Both the position numbers and the translations under genes were made by a program. Shown here piece by piece: positions 1-11,222 of a stretch of 64,000 bases of DNA. The notes beneath the pieces were generated by a model. It was given only the letters and a program-made list of their open reading frames with translations, made no database searches and was not told where the DNA came from. The stretch lies in assembly GCA_951230915.1 (NCBI GenBank), contig OX579637.1, forward strand, positions 4,154,001 to 4,218,000. The letters are read 5' to 3'. The DNA is from Antitrichia curtipendula. Taxonomy: Eukaryota > Streptophyta > Bryopsida > Hypnales > Leucodontaceae. The stretch's first letter is position 1. Each line of letters starts with the position of its first letter.

Positions 1-1795
1 AAATTCTATATTCATTAGTACTCCATACAAGTTCAAGTAACACTATGGTATTCATTAATAATTGAAAATTTAGACATCCTTAGAGGGACCAAATTAAAAT
101 TGCTTTTAACGTACCACTTCTTACAATCATTCAATTAAGATAGTTTATTTGGTAAGGTGAGATCTCCCGGATTGTGCATCCCCCGGTCGCATTCTGGGTA
201 CCGTTACGAAGCCCTTGGTGAGGACGCTGGGGTGCACAGGCCCCAAGATGTTAAAGTTACGGAATTTTGAATTTTTTTATGAGTATGAAAATTAGAACTA
301 GAATTTTTCTATTGATTGTGGCAACAAAACAGGAACCTGAAAACTATTGAAAACTAGTGGCACATTATTTTAAAGCCACGTAGTAAATTGGGAAGAAAAT
401 AGCATGAATTTAATATGTGTGAATTTAAAACTGAAGTTTCATAAATTTAGAGTTCCTACAATATGTTCTCATAGCAACGTCTGTTGTTTTTAGGATACAT
501 GACATAAGACTTCTTTGAAGTACAAGCCATGCTTCAAGATTCTAGAAATTGAACTCTTTTGGTGAATTTAAGAGCTTTAGTCCAAAAGAAATATGCGCAT
601 GGATTTTAATTCTTGAAAATATATACAACTTCTACATCAATTTTTTCATCTTTTGCATATGAATTCCATGAATTGTGGGGATTTAGGTCCTTAAAGTACA
701 TGGCATGGTAAATGTGGGAACCAATAGCACAATTTAAATATGCTCGAACCCTTGAATCTTCGAAATGTTTACAACTTCTACATTTTATTACTTGGTAACT
801 TCTCATTTAAATTCTAATATGACTTCAGTTATTTTGGGTTTTGCGTTATTTACTTGGGGTGGTATTAGCATTTTCTAAACCTTTCTTTATTTTCTTCCTT
901 AGGTGGAGTGAATTTTTTTTTTAATATTTTGCTCTTGACAAGGGGGCATTAGAGCACAAAAAGGCCAAAAATAAAATTGGAGAAAGCAATTTGCATAGTA
1001 GCTTAGGGGTAATTTTTATTTTATTGAAGAAATTAAAGATTGAAGAGACAAAACATTGGATCTTGTGCTAAATCCCATCTTGGGTGCCCAAGGCCTGTTT
1101 TGAGCTCCTTGGAATTTTCTCTTAATTCAACAAAATGCCAACATTTTGATAAGTTCTATTAATAATTCTTGAATTGTAACAGTACAAATTCAAACTACAC
1201 ATGTTCAAGATCTCATAGGAAAAGACATTACAAAATATCACTTATGCAATGAAATATTATAATGTTTGACTATGAGGGTGTAAAACTATAAACGTAATGA
1301 TTGGGAAGTCTTTCAATTCTCTTCTCACAAGTTGTAGCTAAATAGTTGGTGGCCAAAAAATGCGAGGTGAAAGAGCCTAATACATATACCCCCAATTAAT
1401 TTATGGTTTTTTTAAGTGTACTCTCTCATTTTTGTAAATGAATTTTGAAAGTGATTTTTTTCTCCAAAATCATTTGTACTTAAGGCTCATTTCCATTCAA
1501 GAATTCTCAACACTATGGGAAGTCAATGGTTACCCTTGCACAAATTCATAAATAGACAAATTACTATCATTTATTTTTAAGATCAAATTTGTGGTACTAA
1601 AAGTAGACTTCAAGAACTTTTCCCAAAATATACAGTACAAAGAATAGCAAGTTCGTTAGGTTTAATTTAACTTCAAAGTTTTGCAAACATAGGATGTTGG
1701 TGCCTGGGGCATTTAGAGGTTAAGATCCTTGTCTTTGAGTCCTTTGTGGGATTTATTTGTATTGCTACAAGTATTTTTTTTAGCAAAACATTGAC
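1..1795. other. No gene recognised; AT-rich DNA
   Basis: No convincing coding frame, RNA gene or terminal repeat is seen. Short GC-rich patches occur (about 160-245), but I could not assign them. The longest frames here are short and compositionally like the surrounding noncoding DNA. Confidence 0.6.
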
Positions 1796-1802
1796 TTGGG
1801 CA

Positions 1803-1870
1803 GGTTCGGGTACGTTTGTGTCGGTTCGGCGGAGGTTCGGGTACGTTTGTGTCGGTTCGGCGGAGGTTCG
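1803..1870. repeat. 31-bp tandem duplication
   Basis: A 31-bp GC-rich unit beginning GGTTCGGGTACG occurs twice exactly (1803-1833 and 1834-1864), and a third partial copy starts at 1865. It lies at the start of a GC-richer stretch that runs to about 2.0 kb. A short frame across it is explained by the repeat and is not called as a gene. Confidence 0.85.
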
Positions 1871-1875
1871 GATTG

Positions 1876-2690
1876 GTTCAGTGGTTGGGTTGGTTTGGCA
1901 ATCGGGTTGGCTCGGCTGAGGTTTGATTTGGTCCGATTTGGGTGTGGAGGTTACCTCGGGTGGTCGTCACTGCCGGAAGCAGGGGGTCAGGTATGAGGAG
2001 GACCTCACTTTTGTGTTGTCGTCTCCTTCTTTCGCGTTTTTGTTTCCTTCTTTTGTTTCCTTCTTCTCGTGTGTAGGCTGCTATTTGTGATTAAAATTCT
2101 TGTGTTTAGGGTTTGGATACATCTTTAGGCTCGCTTTTCAATATTATTTTTGTTCTCCTGCTCTTGTATAGTGGTTAAATTAGAGCGGTTTAGTTGCAAG
2201 TGGTGTGCACCAATATTGGAGTGAGAGTTTCTTTTGTTTTTTCTTGTGCTCTTCTTCGATTACGTGCTTGCAAGTGGCGCGCTCCATTCCTTGAAGTTGC
2301 GTTGGCTGAGGACTACTGAAGCTGGTGAGTTCCATGTACTCCAGTGTTTTCAAGGTACTGCATTTGTGTTGCATTTTGAGCTCCACTGTACGTCTTCACT
2401 ATAGCTGTGATTTTGGGTTTATATTTAACACTTTCATTTGTGTATTTGAGTGCAGCGTCTCCAAATTGCGTATAGACTGCATCTTCAAGCTGCAGCGAGC
2501 GTCTTGAATTCGTGTAGTATTTCGCAAGGCAAGGTTGTGCAACGTCAACTTGCAAGTATGCAAATTCACACCATAGGCTTCATAAGAACTAGGGTTTAGT
2601 GACAGGAATTAGGGTTTAGATCGCAGGATTTGCAATTTCAGCATTGTTAAACAAAATTTAACGAGTAGATTACGTGATGTGTCCCCTTCG
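1876..2690. other. No gene recognised; possible upstream region of module 1
   Basis: Mixed-composition DNA with several short frames on both strands, none with a recognisable domain or a good start context. It directly precedes the palindrome cluster of module 1, so it could hold a promoter or 5' untranslated exon. Nothing in the sequence proves this. Confidence 0.4.
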
Positions 2691-2692
2691 TA

Positions 2693-3531
2693 TTTATCTT
2701 CGAGTCAAAGATAAATGCTAAGAAACATGACCGCTCAACTCCAGCAGGAATAAAAGTAATTTTCATCAATAATTTAGATGAAACTACACCAAAATAGGCT
2801 AAAGTAACCTCACATTGTTCAATGTCGATATTATCTTCGACCCAAAGATAAATAGTAAGAAGAGGGTTCTCCTCCACCAGTATATAGTATATTCATTCAA
2901 ACATGACTAACATAAAAACAATAGAAAACTACAACTGTCGTGCTCGTAATCGACATTATCTTCGACCCGAGGATAACTGGTAAGATAGATGAGGGCTCTC
3001 CAACTATAGGGCGAGAACCAATCAGCTCAACATGAGGGCAAACAAACCAAAATAGGTCTAGAAACCATTTTTCCTACCCTCACCATCTAAATTATCATCG
3101 ACCCGATGATAAGCTATGAATAAAGCCATCTTCACCCGCAAGCTCATGGTCCATATGCCTATAAAATAAGATACCTTGTATTACCTACGAGTTGAAGATA
3201 TAATATGTACTATAAGAATAAAGAAACGCAGACTTCACATCTACATGTATGCATTAAGGATACAGCATCCGCCGAGTACATACTTTCAATATAGCCCTCA
3301 CAAAAAGACGTCGTGAAGGTACCAAGTACTTGCAGACATTGTTGAGTCGAAGATAAACACTAGTTCGAAGAAGTGTAACAGAAAATTGGCTACGAATCAA
3401 TTTAGTACAAATTGGTTTTTAGTATGAATGTTATTCCTAAGGTAACTCGACCCACTGTAGTTCTGAATCTTCTAAATAGCCCAGTTGCAGTTGAAAATCA
3501 TGATTCAGATTATCATTGACCCGAATATAAG
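2693..3531. repeat. Cluster of GATAA-armed palindromes (class I)
   Basis: At least five palindromes of the form TTATCNTCGA, one central base or so, then the inverse ending GATAA lie at 2693-2715, 2831-2851, 2956-2976, 3092-3112 and 3510-3530. Half-sites are near 3181-3203 and 3341-3358. Spacing is irregular, about 125-170 bp. The same palindrome recurs in both introns and in the coding sequence of the gene starting at 3608, and I did not find it downstream of about 10.6 kb. They may lie in 5' untranslated introns of that gene (an acceptor-like tract ends in acag at about 3597), or they may be binding sites. Confidence 0.75.
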
Positions 3532-4987
3532 AAAATAGCATCATCATCTTGTTAAGTGACTCTTAAGCAAAACTAACGTGCCCTTGCTCATGTACAGGGA
3601 TAGTATAATGGCGGTCGACAACTACGACTACTCCAACACGGCTCCATTCCTTGAGCCATTCGTGAATCCGTTTAAAGAAAGACCCTTTATAGGAGGAATC
3701 CCTGAGAGTTTCGGGACGCTCTGGAAGTTCAAGAATTGTGTGACACATTGGAATTTAGGAGTCAACAGGTTCAAGGACTTCGTCTACCTCCGGTACCAGG
3801 TCCAAGATACGCCTGTGTACCACCCGTGGAATCTAAAGGAGAAAGTGAAACTCATCAAACTCCAACACGGGGAGTACATTGTCATCGTTCTCAGAGAGGT
3901 CAACGAGAACGGCTGAGCGGGCAAACACTATCATTCTATTGTATTGAATGACAAAGAAGACAAACCGATGTTCGACATGATTGACTTCATCAACTTTCTA
4001 GCGGGGTCGGATTTTGGAGGCCTAATCGCCGAATTTGAAGGATCCAAGTTCTTCCCGTGGATTCATGCGACGACGGATGTCAACGCCAGAAAGATGATCC
4101 AAATTTGGTTGTCCTTGGACAGGTTTGCCAACCAAAACGTTGTGAAGGTAGACAGACGTCAAAAGAAGAAGGCTGTCAAGAGAAGGACCTTAGAACTTGG
4201 CAGTGAGACCGGATCAGGCGCCATAGCCGGCCAAAGTGGTGGAAGTGGCCAGGGGCATGTCTGATTGGCTTTAAGAAAGAAGAGTAGGCCGTCTGAGGGG
4301 AACACTGCGGCATTTAGAGCCGCACACTCGGGTTCGGTCTTGACCTTCGTAGGATCCATTGCAATAGCACCTATCGAACCCCTCAAGGACTACGAGGTGT
4401 TCGCTCACATTCAAAAGAAGTTTTGGGACGACCACAAGTCCTGCTACATTCTCGGCTAGGAGACGTTCAAGGTGGACATCAAGTAGTGCATACTCGCAAA
4501 AGATGAGTATGTCATCCGGAAGCTTGAAAGGGGAATCGTCGAGGCTGTCAAGAAGGAGCTGGTGCAGCTGGGAGACACAAAAGCTCAACAGCGACTATGC
4601 TTGACTCTTGTGGACAATAAGAAGGACCTCCTCAAATCTCCACCCAAAAAGTGGGACGGCATCAAGTTGGGTCAGTTTATGATAATAAACGGCCAGCACA
4701 GCGTGGAGGCTTCAAAAGAGCTCCAAAAAGATGGGTGTGGTGAAGACCGGAAAGAAGCACTCCAAATATGGGACGCTGTCATCGTGTGGACCTTGGATCC
4801 GGCAAAGCTCACCAACATCTCGCAATTCTACAATTCCATGAACCACCTAGACCACGCCCAGCTAACGTGGGGGAACCAAATAGTGAGTTGTCATAATATT
4901 TGGATCTCATGCAAGCGGCCAACGAATGTAGTATTGAAAGCCATGACAAGGAAAAACACAACAGCCCATGATCTCCTCAACCATGCG

Positions 4988-5148
4988 GTAAGATTTATAT
5001 TTACCTGTTATCTTCAACTTGAGGATAAGTTTAAAGTTGTTTTGCTCTTAGTCGAACATAATTGGAAATCTAGTGTATATGTTCAGCAGTTATCGTCGGG
5101 TCGATGATAGCAGTGGACATGATCCTCTTGTTCTTCCTGGTACTGCAG
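4988..5148 (+). other. Intron 1 of the module 1 gene, with two class I palindromes
   Basis: The donor is GCG|GTAAGA and the acceptor follows a pyrimidine tract ending CTGCAG before AAATTC. Splicing joins two frames in phase 0. Palindromes with GATAA arms lie at 5008-5028 and 5090-5109, so most of the unique intron sequence is spacer between them. Confidence 0.65.
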
Positions 5149-6474
5149 AAATTCACAAAGCTCATCGTCAGCCAATTCCAAAATATCAATCCGGATCGGG
5201 ATGGAGCTTAGGTGAAAGGGGTGGGTGACTTGAAGAACAAGTTGAAGATAATCACGCTGTTAGACAAAATCTTCAAGTATTGGGAGGAGTTCCTTACAAA
5301 GTACAACGCGGGCAAATTGATAGATCCGATGACGTTCGAACAATATAACAACTCAAAGGAGTTCAGGATCAAGAACTTCTCGTTGAAGAAAGAGTTCTTC
5401 AAGCATTTGGGTCATTTCACGGACTTGGACCTTCAAGCTTACGCCATTCACCTCTTGAAGAAGGCCAAAAATCATTCGTTTAGTTACTCGAAGCTCTCTG
5501 TCGGGAGAACGAAGATTCTTGTGCAAGGCAACCAACTGGCATCCGAGTGGGTAGAGCGCAGGAAGCGCAAAAAGATTGTCCTAGAGGAACTCATGGACAT
5601 CAAGCCTAGCTTAAAATTCCGAGACGAGCAGGAGAACATCATCGATGATGTCTGGCGCATGTGGAAGGGCAAGCACCGTTTCACAACCGCTACTTGGGAT
5701 TTCCTCGTCTCCCACTCACCACCGGAATTCTTCAAGACGCGGCTCCAGAACAAAGCCAAGAAGAAGCGGGCAAAAGACGTCAAGGAGAAATTCCCCGACA
5801 TCTACAAAATGTTCCAGAGGTTCATGAAGTTGAAGTATCAGCTGCCAAAACCTGTTAGAGGAGTGACAATTTGGGGAATGGATTTGGACGCAATGGCGCT
5901 TGTGAAGAGCAATGAGGATCTTGAATACCTCTCCCGAAATCTAAACTTGGCAGTTTTAGATGTTCAGCAAATTCCAAGACCCTAGGCAACGGCAGAGGTT
6001 CCTGTATTGAAGCCATTCCTTACGTTCATGAAGGATAAGTTAGAGCCATCCTTTACAGTTGCGAACGTTTGGCTCTGGATTTTAGGGGGTGGAGAGGACA
6101 TGCAGGCGGCACTGGATTTTGTAGAGAGCAAATTCTCAATATACAAGACATTTGTCTCACATTATGTGCCGGCCTAAGCTGAGGGACTGAACAACTGCAC
6201 TACAAGGTCGGATGCCCCTCCAATGCCACTGCTATTCCTCTTCAACAAGGAAAGCAGATTCGTGATGTCCATCCGTGACAGAGTGCCGGCCAAGTATCGA
6301 CCAGCAAGGATACCTTACTATACTGAAATCGGAAGTAACAATGAATCGTTGTGGAGTCTCACCCCGACGGAATTGAGAACAAAGTTCTATCTCGAGATTC
6401 TCCAATGCTTTGCAATCCGAGAGGAGAACGTCCTGGGTGACGACGCTAGCCTCAAATTCCTGCAAGCTGCAAAG

Positions 6475-6690
6475 GTAAGGTTTATAGTCGACTCAAGGAT
6501 AATTTGCTAGTTCGCTTGTCATATGAACAACAGAACGTTTGTTATGGTCTATGTGTGTTAGAAATCATTACTGTTCTAAATCATGCCATGATGCTCTATA
6601 TGTCCTTGTCCTTGACTCGATGATAAGTCAGCTTATATGTATCTGTGTTAGCTCCCACAATCGCCTTCTTATAAATGTTTTGTCTCGCAG
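6475..6690 (+). other. Intron 2 of the module 1 gene, with class I palindromes
   Basis: The donor is AAG|GTAAGG and the acceptor is TTGTCTCGCAG before ATATTCGG; phase 0 is kept. A palindrome copy lies at 6482-6502 and a half-site near 6611-6627 (ending GATGATAA). Confidence 0.65.
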
Positions 6691-7919
6691 ATATTCGGAT
6701 CGTTCTATCATGGCATCTGTGATAAGGATGACATTAAATGCCATCAAAAAATTGCTGCCATGGCGGATCTGTTGGATATGAATGACTTCTTGCATTCAAA
6801 TTCACCGTACTCCCCGAAGTACATTTGGCCTCCATATATAGAAGTGCCGACGGTGACTTCAGTGTCGCCACCTATAGCGCACAACCTAAAGTCTCCTCCC
6901 CAACCTCTGAAGGGAAGCAGTAGTGTTGAGAGGTCTTCTGATTCCGGATCGCATAAGGGACTGCGTGCTGAGGTACAGGACCAGTACGAGAGTAACATGG
7001 CAAATATGACGCATTGAGGTGTTTACCCGCACCAATTGCAACTACCGGAAGTTGCACATGGCGACGTCGACTCCGATCCCGAAATGGACCTGCTTTGACG
7101 ACAGAGTGTGCAGCAGTTGCAAACTGTTGGACTGCCAGTGGGAGAATCCGATGAGGATGTCAAAACCGACACGGAGTACCTTCGTTGCAGGGAGCGTCGA
7201 AGTAAGCGTTGGCTTGATTAGGTCCGACATGAGGAGGATGTCAAAACCAACACGGAGTTCAAGCAAGGGCGTAACAGTGATCATCAGGACAATAACATCA
7301 ACATGCTAGGTGGGAATGACGTGAATTCACCACCACCTGGAAATGTTGTGCCTCCACGAGCTGACAAGCTTCAAGGTGAACAAATGGATGATCTTGTCGT
7401 CGCCGAGAATGTCAATATTTCAATTGACCTCGACAACATCGACGAGACAACCTTCAAGCGTGTTCTTTCGCTTGGAACGTCTTCTCCATTGGACGACGAA
7501 AGCTCGGACAAGGACAACCCAGCAGACAAGAAGCCGGAATCAGTCCGGAATCAAGTTGCAGCTGTAGCCCTTCATGTTGATCCCTTGTCTGCCGAACCTA
7601 CGGCTACACCTACGCCAACTCCTGTTGCTGCTGCTAGCGCTTCAGCTATCCCTACTGCAGATCCTCCGGCCGTCCTAGTAGTCAGACCAAAGACGGAATC
7701 TGGCTACTGGAAGAAATACGATGAAGAGAGGAGATGGAAGAGGCAGGAGAAGAGGAGGGAGAGGGAAATGGAGGAGAAATTGTGGGCGGATTCCCTTTCA
7801 AGGAGTAACGCAGAGGTCAATGAATTGAAGGCATTGATAAGGACGCTTATTGACCGTCAAACTCCTATTAGTTCCGTCGCGGTTCCTCAGGTTGTTCAGT
7901 CGCCTGTAGGTAGACTGAA

Positions 7920-7940
7920 TTATCCATGAGTCGAGGATAA
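7920..7940 (+). repeat. Class I palindrome inside coding sequence
   Basis: This copy of the GATAA-armed palindrome is read in frame as NYP-stop-VED. A second in-frame copy at 8259-8279 is read NYPRVDD. Comparing the two shows the TGA at 7927 stands where the other copy has CGA (Arg). A third in-frame copy at 10586-10606 reads DPRLED in a downstream gene. Confidence 0.7.
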
Positions 7941-8544
7941 CATCCTCTGCGCTCCTGTCCTGGTGGAAGAATGCGTCCCTTTTGTGTCTTCACAACCGAG
8001 AGTGGAGCTTGTAGCATCTTCGGGGATACCCACTGTGATTCTGCTCCTCGTTGCCCAGGTAATACCAACTCCAGTTGTAGTTGTTCCTCTCGTCCCAATA
8101 GCCCCGGAAGCAGATGAGCATCATCGTCGACTTGACAATGCTGTTGGCGGTGAAGCGGCTCCTCGGCCAGAGCCTTTGAATCCCGAGGCGGAGAGAGAGC
8201 CTACTTCCTCTCTTTTGCCCGTTCCTTGTGGTGGTGGTGCAGCGGTTGCAGAGGAGAATTATCCTCGAGTCGACGATATTGGTTGCGCGCAACCCGTCGG
8301 CCCTCAGCTCTTGCCTTCCTCGTCCGGTGCTTGAGAGGCTTCAAGTGCTGAACCTGTCAAGAAATCAGAGCCTGCGGATGAAGAGGACAAGCTCGATTCC
8401 GGCAGCTACGAGGGCGTCCTCAAGAACTTGGATAAGCCGGCTTAGGCAGCAGAGGATGAAACATCACCAACAGAGGACATCCAAGGTCAACAAGCAGAGT
8501 AGTTAGTCGAGGTACATTCTCGTGACCAGTATAACTTTGCTTAA

Positions 8545-8975
8545 GTTCTTGGATTGCCATGTATTGAATGTGCAATGTGCCTATTGGTGACGATCTGCTA
8601 GGATCGGACACTCATTTCTATTCCTTCTGCTTGACAAGAAGGGGTGGCCACTCCTTCATTTTTTGGCGTTGATAAACAATTCTCTGCTATGTAGTATAGT
8701 TCGAAATAGATTCGAGGCAAGTTTGTGATTGTTGTGAAAGAGCATGATTTGCCGAATGTATTATTTGTACATTGTAAATAAATTGTACAAAAGTCATATT
8801 CAAAAGATTCGATCTAATTGTATGCAAATATTCATTTTTTCTGTGCTTAGTCCAATATCCGTAAAAAATTTTACCGCTCGCTGGCAAGGAATCCACTTGC
8901 TAACGGGGAAGGACATTGGATGAGGGGGGTGCAATCTCTCTCCGCATTCTCTGGTTCACGGAATTCTGCATTTAA
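8545..8975. other. Gap between module 1 genes; no gene seen
   Basis: AT-rich spacer between the long gene and the FCP1-like gene. It could contain the 3' end of the first and the promoter or a 5' exon of the second. No palindrome of either class is seen here. Confidence 0.4.
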
Positions 8976-8993
8976 ACAGGTAACTCCATTTGC

Positions 8994-9848
8994 TTGTTGC
9001 CGTGCATTGATCAGGTAGAGACGGAAGGAGGCAAACTCATCATTCCGGGAAATATTTCGCCACATGTCCCTAAACCGCGGAGGAAGTGGTTGAACGTTGC
9101 TTTCGACTTGAATAGGGTTCTTTGCAAATGCACGCAAACGTCATTTGCAATGAAATACAAGTCGTATCAAATCGAAGACAATTATCCTTGTCACTTGATT
9201 CCTACGCTGGTTGGTGCGAAGGGGGTTTTCGCTCGTTAGAATGTGAGGGAGTTTCTTGTGGAGGTTTCCCAGATCGCGGACCGGGTCTTGATCTGGAGCT
9301 TTATGAAATTACAGACCTCCAGAGACGTCGTTGATTTCATTTTCTGTGATTTAGAACCTCCTTTTGATGTCCTAGGTCAGGAGCAGTGCAAGTGGATTGA
9401 GATCTCTCGGAGGAAATACCTAGGTCACCTCAATAACGCTAGCAAGCACATTTTTCTTAAAGTGCTTTCGGAGCAACTGTTTCTCAGTCCTATGGCATAT
9501 TATAACATAGACAATACCATCCTCATTGACGACTTTCCAGGAAAAACTGTGTGCAACGACATGGGAAATGCTATTTTCCCTGGTTCTTGGAATCACGAAC
9601 ATCGTCATGACAACTTCCTCATGGAGACTCTTCTACCGTGGCTTAGGAATCTGGATGAGAAATGTCGGCCGGGCCAATTGCGTGCTTTCGTGGAGGAACA
9701 TAAGATTGGGCGCCTTCCACTAGGAGGTTCAGACCCTGAACTGCAGCACATTGCCTCAGGCATGCAATTATCCATGCGGAATCTAGGGTCAAGTTTTCGT
9801 CTTCCCGCGTTAGATCTAGTGATTGAGCGAGACCCTTGTAGAACGTAG
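8994..9848 (+). pseudogene. FCP1/NIF-like HAD phosphatase relative, module 1 copy
   Basis: The frame 8994-9848 is broken only by a TAG at 9237. Near 9088 it reads LNVAFDLNRVLCK, in the position of the HAD/FCP1 nucleophile motif (DxDxT), with Asp-Leu-Asn instead of Asp-x-Asp. Later it reads LIWSF (family FWSS/WTS strand) and TILIDDFPGKTV (family DDxP motif), then AIFPGSW. These are the landmarks, in order, of the NLI-interacting-factor/FCP1 family, whose active members dephosphorylate proteins such as the RNA polymerase II tail. Replacement of the second Asp argues against normal catalysis. The 5' end is unresolved: no ATG precedes the domain in this frame, so an upstream exon is likely. A homologue lies in the same order and orientation in module 2. 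Confidence 0.65.
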
Positions 9849-10066
9849 ATTTTGACAGTCACGGAATCGCGTAAAAAAACGACTTCTGTAAATTTTAGAA
9901 ACTTGTATGCTACATTCTTTTGTAATATATTGGGTGCCTATATTCTAATCAAGATTTTGCCGCTGTGTTTTGGAATCTGCGGTTGTCTTGTGTTTGTTAT
10001 TGCAACTTGTTTAACAGCTTTTCATGTGATTTGATTGTGCGCAACTGCCGTAATATCTACTTGCAG

Positions 10067-10609
10067 ATGGGAGGATGTGCTTTGAATTTACCACCTTCGT
10101 ATCAGAAGCTGACGCCCAACTTACGCTCCAGATCAGAGGCGTTTCTTTCGACATGGTCCAAATCCAATGAGGGGAGTCGTTTGCCGTCACCATATTCCAT
10201 GCCGTATGTGATGCGTTCCGCTGTGGACGCCGCTTCCGCGGCCATTGACTATTCCAAGGGGAATGTGGACAATGGTGTCGTCAATAGCCCGCGAAGTCGG
10301 GGTCCGGTGAGGACCCCGCTATGCTCCCCGTCCCCTCTGAAACGTTTGTCGCCCTCATGGTATCGAGGAGACTTGTTGTTGCCGATGCCGCGTATTGAAG
10401 CTACCACGAACAAGAAACTTTACCTTAACGTTGACAAGGCGGACAAGGATCTTTGCCCCGAAGATGATGTTCTGCAGTTCGCGGCGGATGCTCTTCTCTA
10501 ACTCAGCAACATCGACCTCGCGTCTTCGTTTGAGGGTCATATCAAGAAGGTGGGGTCGTCACGTCCTCTCCATGATCCTAGCCGTGATCCTCGACTCGAA
10601 GATAGTTGA
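10067..10609 (+). pseudogene. Unknown small gene, module 1
   Basis: An ATG directly follows an acceptor-like CTACTTGCAG at 10066 and opens a frame rich in Ser, Pro and Arg (MGGCALNLPPSYQKLTP). It runs to TAA 10499 and, past it, to TGA 10607. The tail includes DPRLED, encoded by a class I palindrome at 10586-10606. No domain is recognised. It follows the FCP1-like gene by about 200 bp and may be a third module gene or a 3' exon of it. Confidence 0.4.
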
Positions 10610-10694
10610 ACTCGTCCCTCGCAATCTGCAAGAGGTGGGTGTAAACCCGCCGCCGATTGTGGTTCTCATCCATAGACTCTAAAGGAATAATCAG

Positions 10695-11222
10695 TTGTCC
10701 AAGGTCTCTAAATCATCTGCAGGTGGACACCCACACCCACACATGGCTAATATAAATGTGGTCCTCCTTGGTCGGCCTCCTTTGGTGTCTAGATCTATTT
10801 CGGAGGCTCCTCAAAGCACCAGGAAGCCAAAGCGGAAGGCCACTGTATCTCTAAGCATGGATGTATGCGGTGTGGGGGATTATAAGGGGGGGATGCACTG
10901 GCCTTCTCGGCGCGAGGACATTATCCATGGGATGGAGAAGTTCAACGCGTCGGACACAACAAAAACCAATCATGCAGTCACCAACGCTGTGGATTATAGA
11001 AGTGCGATGAACAATCAATCTCGACACGAGGATGTCCCTCCACGGTCAGGCAAGGTAAAAGTGTTTGATGCACCAAAGAGCAACTATACAATCAGTACTG
11101 GGAAGGATTCTGGAAGTGGTACGCACCAGCTTTCTCAAAGCGAGGACATTATTCGAGGGTTGGAGACCCTGAAAGCATTGGAGGCAACAAAGAACACTTG
11201 TATAGGCGACAACAAGGCTTAG
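10695..11222 (+). CDS. Unknown protein with three 38-residue repeats
   Basis: The frame lacks an ATG at its 5' end (it opens with a TTG), so it is probably an exon or a 5'-truncated gene. From about 10878 it contains three consecutive repeats of about 38 residues, each with a pattern like D-x-x-x-x-M/T-x-x-x-S-x-x-E-D-I/V and a second half ending ATK or TTK/APK-like. Examples are SRREDIIHGMEKF and SQSEDIIRGLETL. The frame ends TAG at 11220. No domain is recognised. Position and strand suggest it belongs with module 1. Confidence 0.4.
   Translation: MSKVSKSSAGGHPHPHMANINVVLLGRPPLVSRSISEAPQSTRKPKRKATVSLSMDVCGVGDYKGGMHWPSRREDIIHGMEKFNASDTTKTNHAVTNAVDYRSAMNNQSRHEDVPPRSGKVKVFDAPKSNYTISTGKDSGSGTHQLSQSEDIIRGLETLKALEATKNTCIGDNKA

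Larger units (their letters stand above)
3608..8502 (+). pseudogene. Module 1 long gene with ParB-like GQH motif, interrupted by stops
   Basis: Three exons give one continuous frame: 3608-4987, 5149-6474 and 6691-8502, both introns in phase 0 with GT-AG ends. The chosen start is the ATG at 3608 (MAVDNYDY). In-frame stops are TGA 3914, TAG/TGA 4262 (TGA), TAG 4457, 4484, 5209 and 5983, TAA 6175, TGA 7015 and 7096, TAG 7219, TGA 7927 and 8332, and TAG 8443. The final stop is TAG 8500, or TAA 8542 if 8500 is also read as internal. No frameshift is needed anywhere. Around 4680 the protein reads MIINGQHSVEASKEL followed by WDAVIVWTLDP. This resembles the GERR-type box of ParB/sulfiredoxin-fold proteins or the GQH of DGQHR proteins. 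The middle exon is lysine-rich and unrecognised. The C-terminal part is Pro/Ala/Glu-rich with a charged helical stretch near 7690-7850. A diverged paralogue with the same architecture starts at 23407. Function is unknown; the ParB resemblance is tentative. Confidence 0.6.

Noticed and set aside
160..245. Possible tRNA or SINE in a GC-rich patch
   Set aside because: No cloverleaf arms or convincing B box (GGTTCGANNCC) could be placed on either strand.
3608..8502. Variant genetic code or programmed stop readthrough to explain the stops
   Set aside because: The stops stand for different residues: TAG for Gln in element C, for Trp in element B and the hAT gene, TGA for Arg. A single reassignment cannot explain this, and neighbouring unrelated genes are equally affected.
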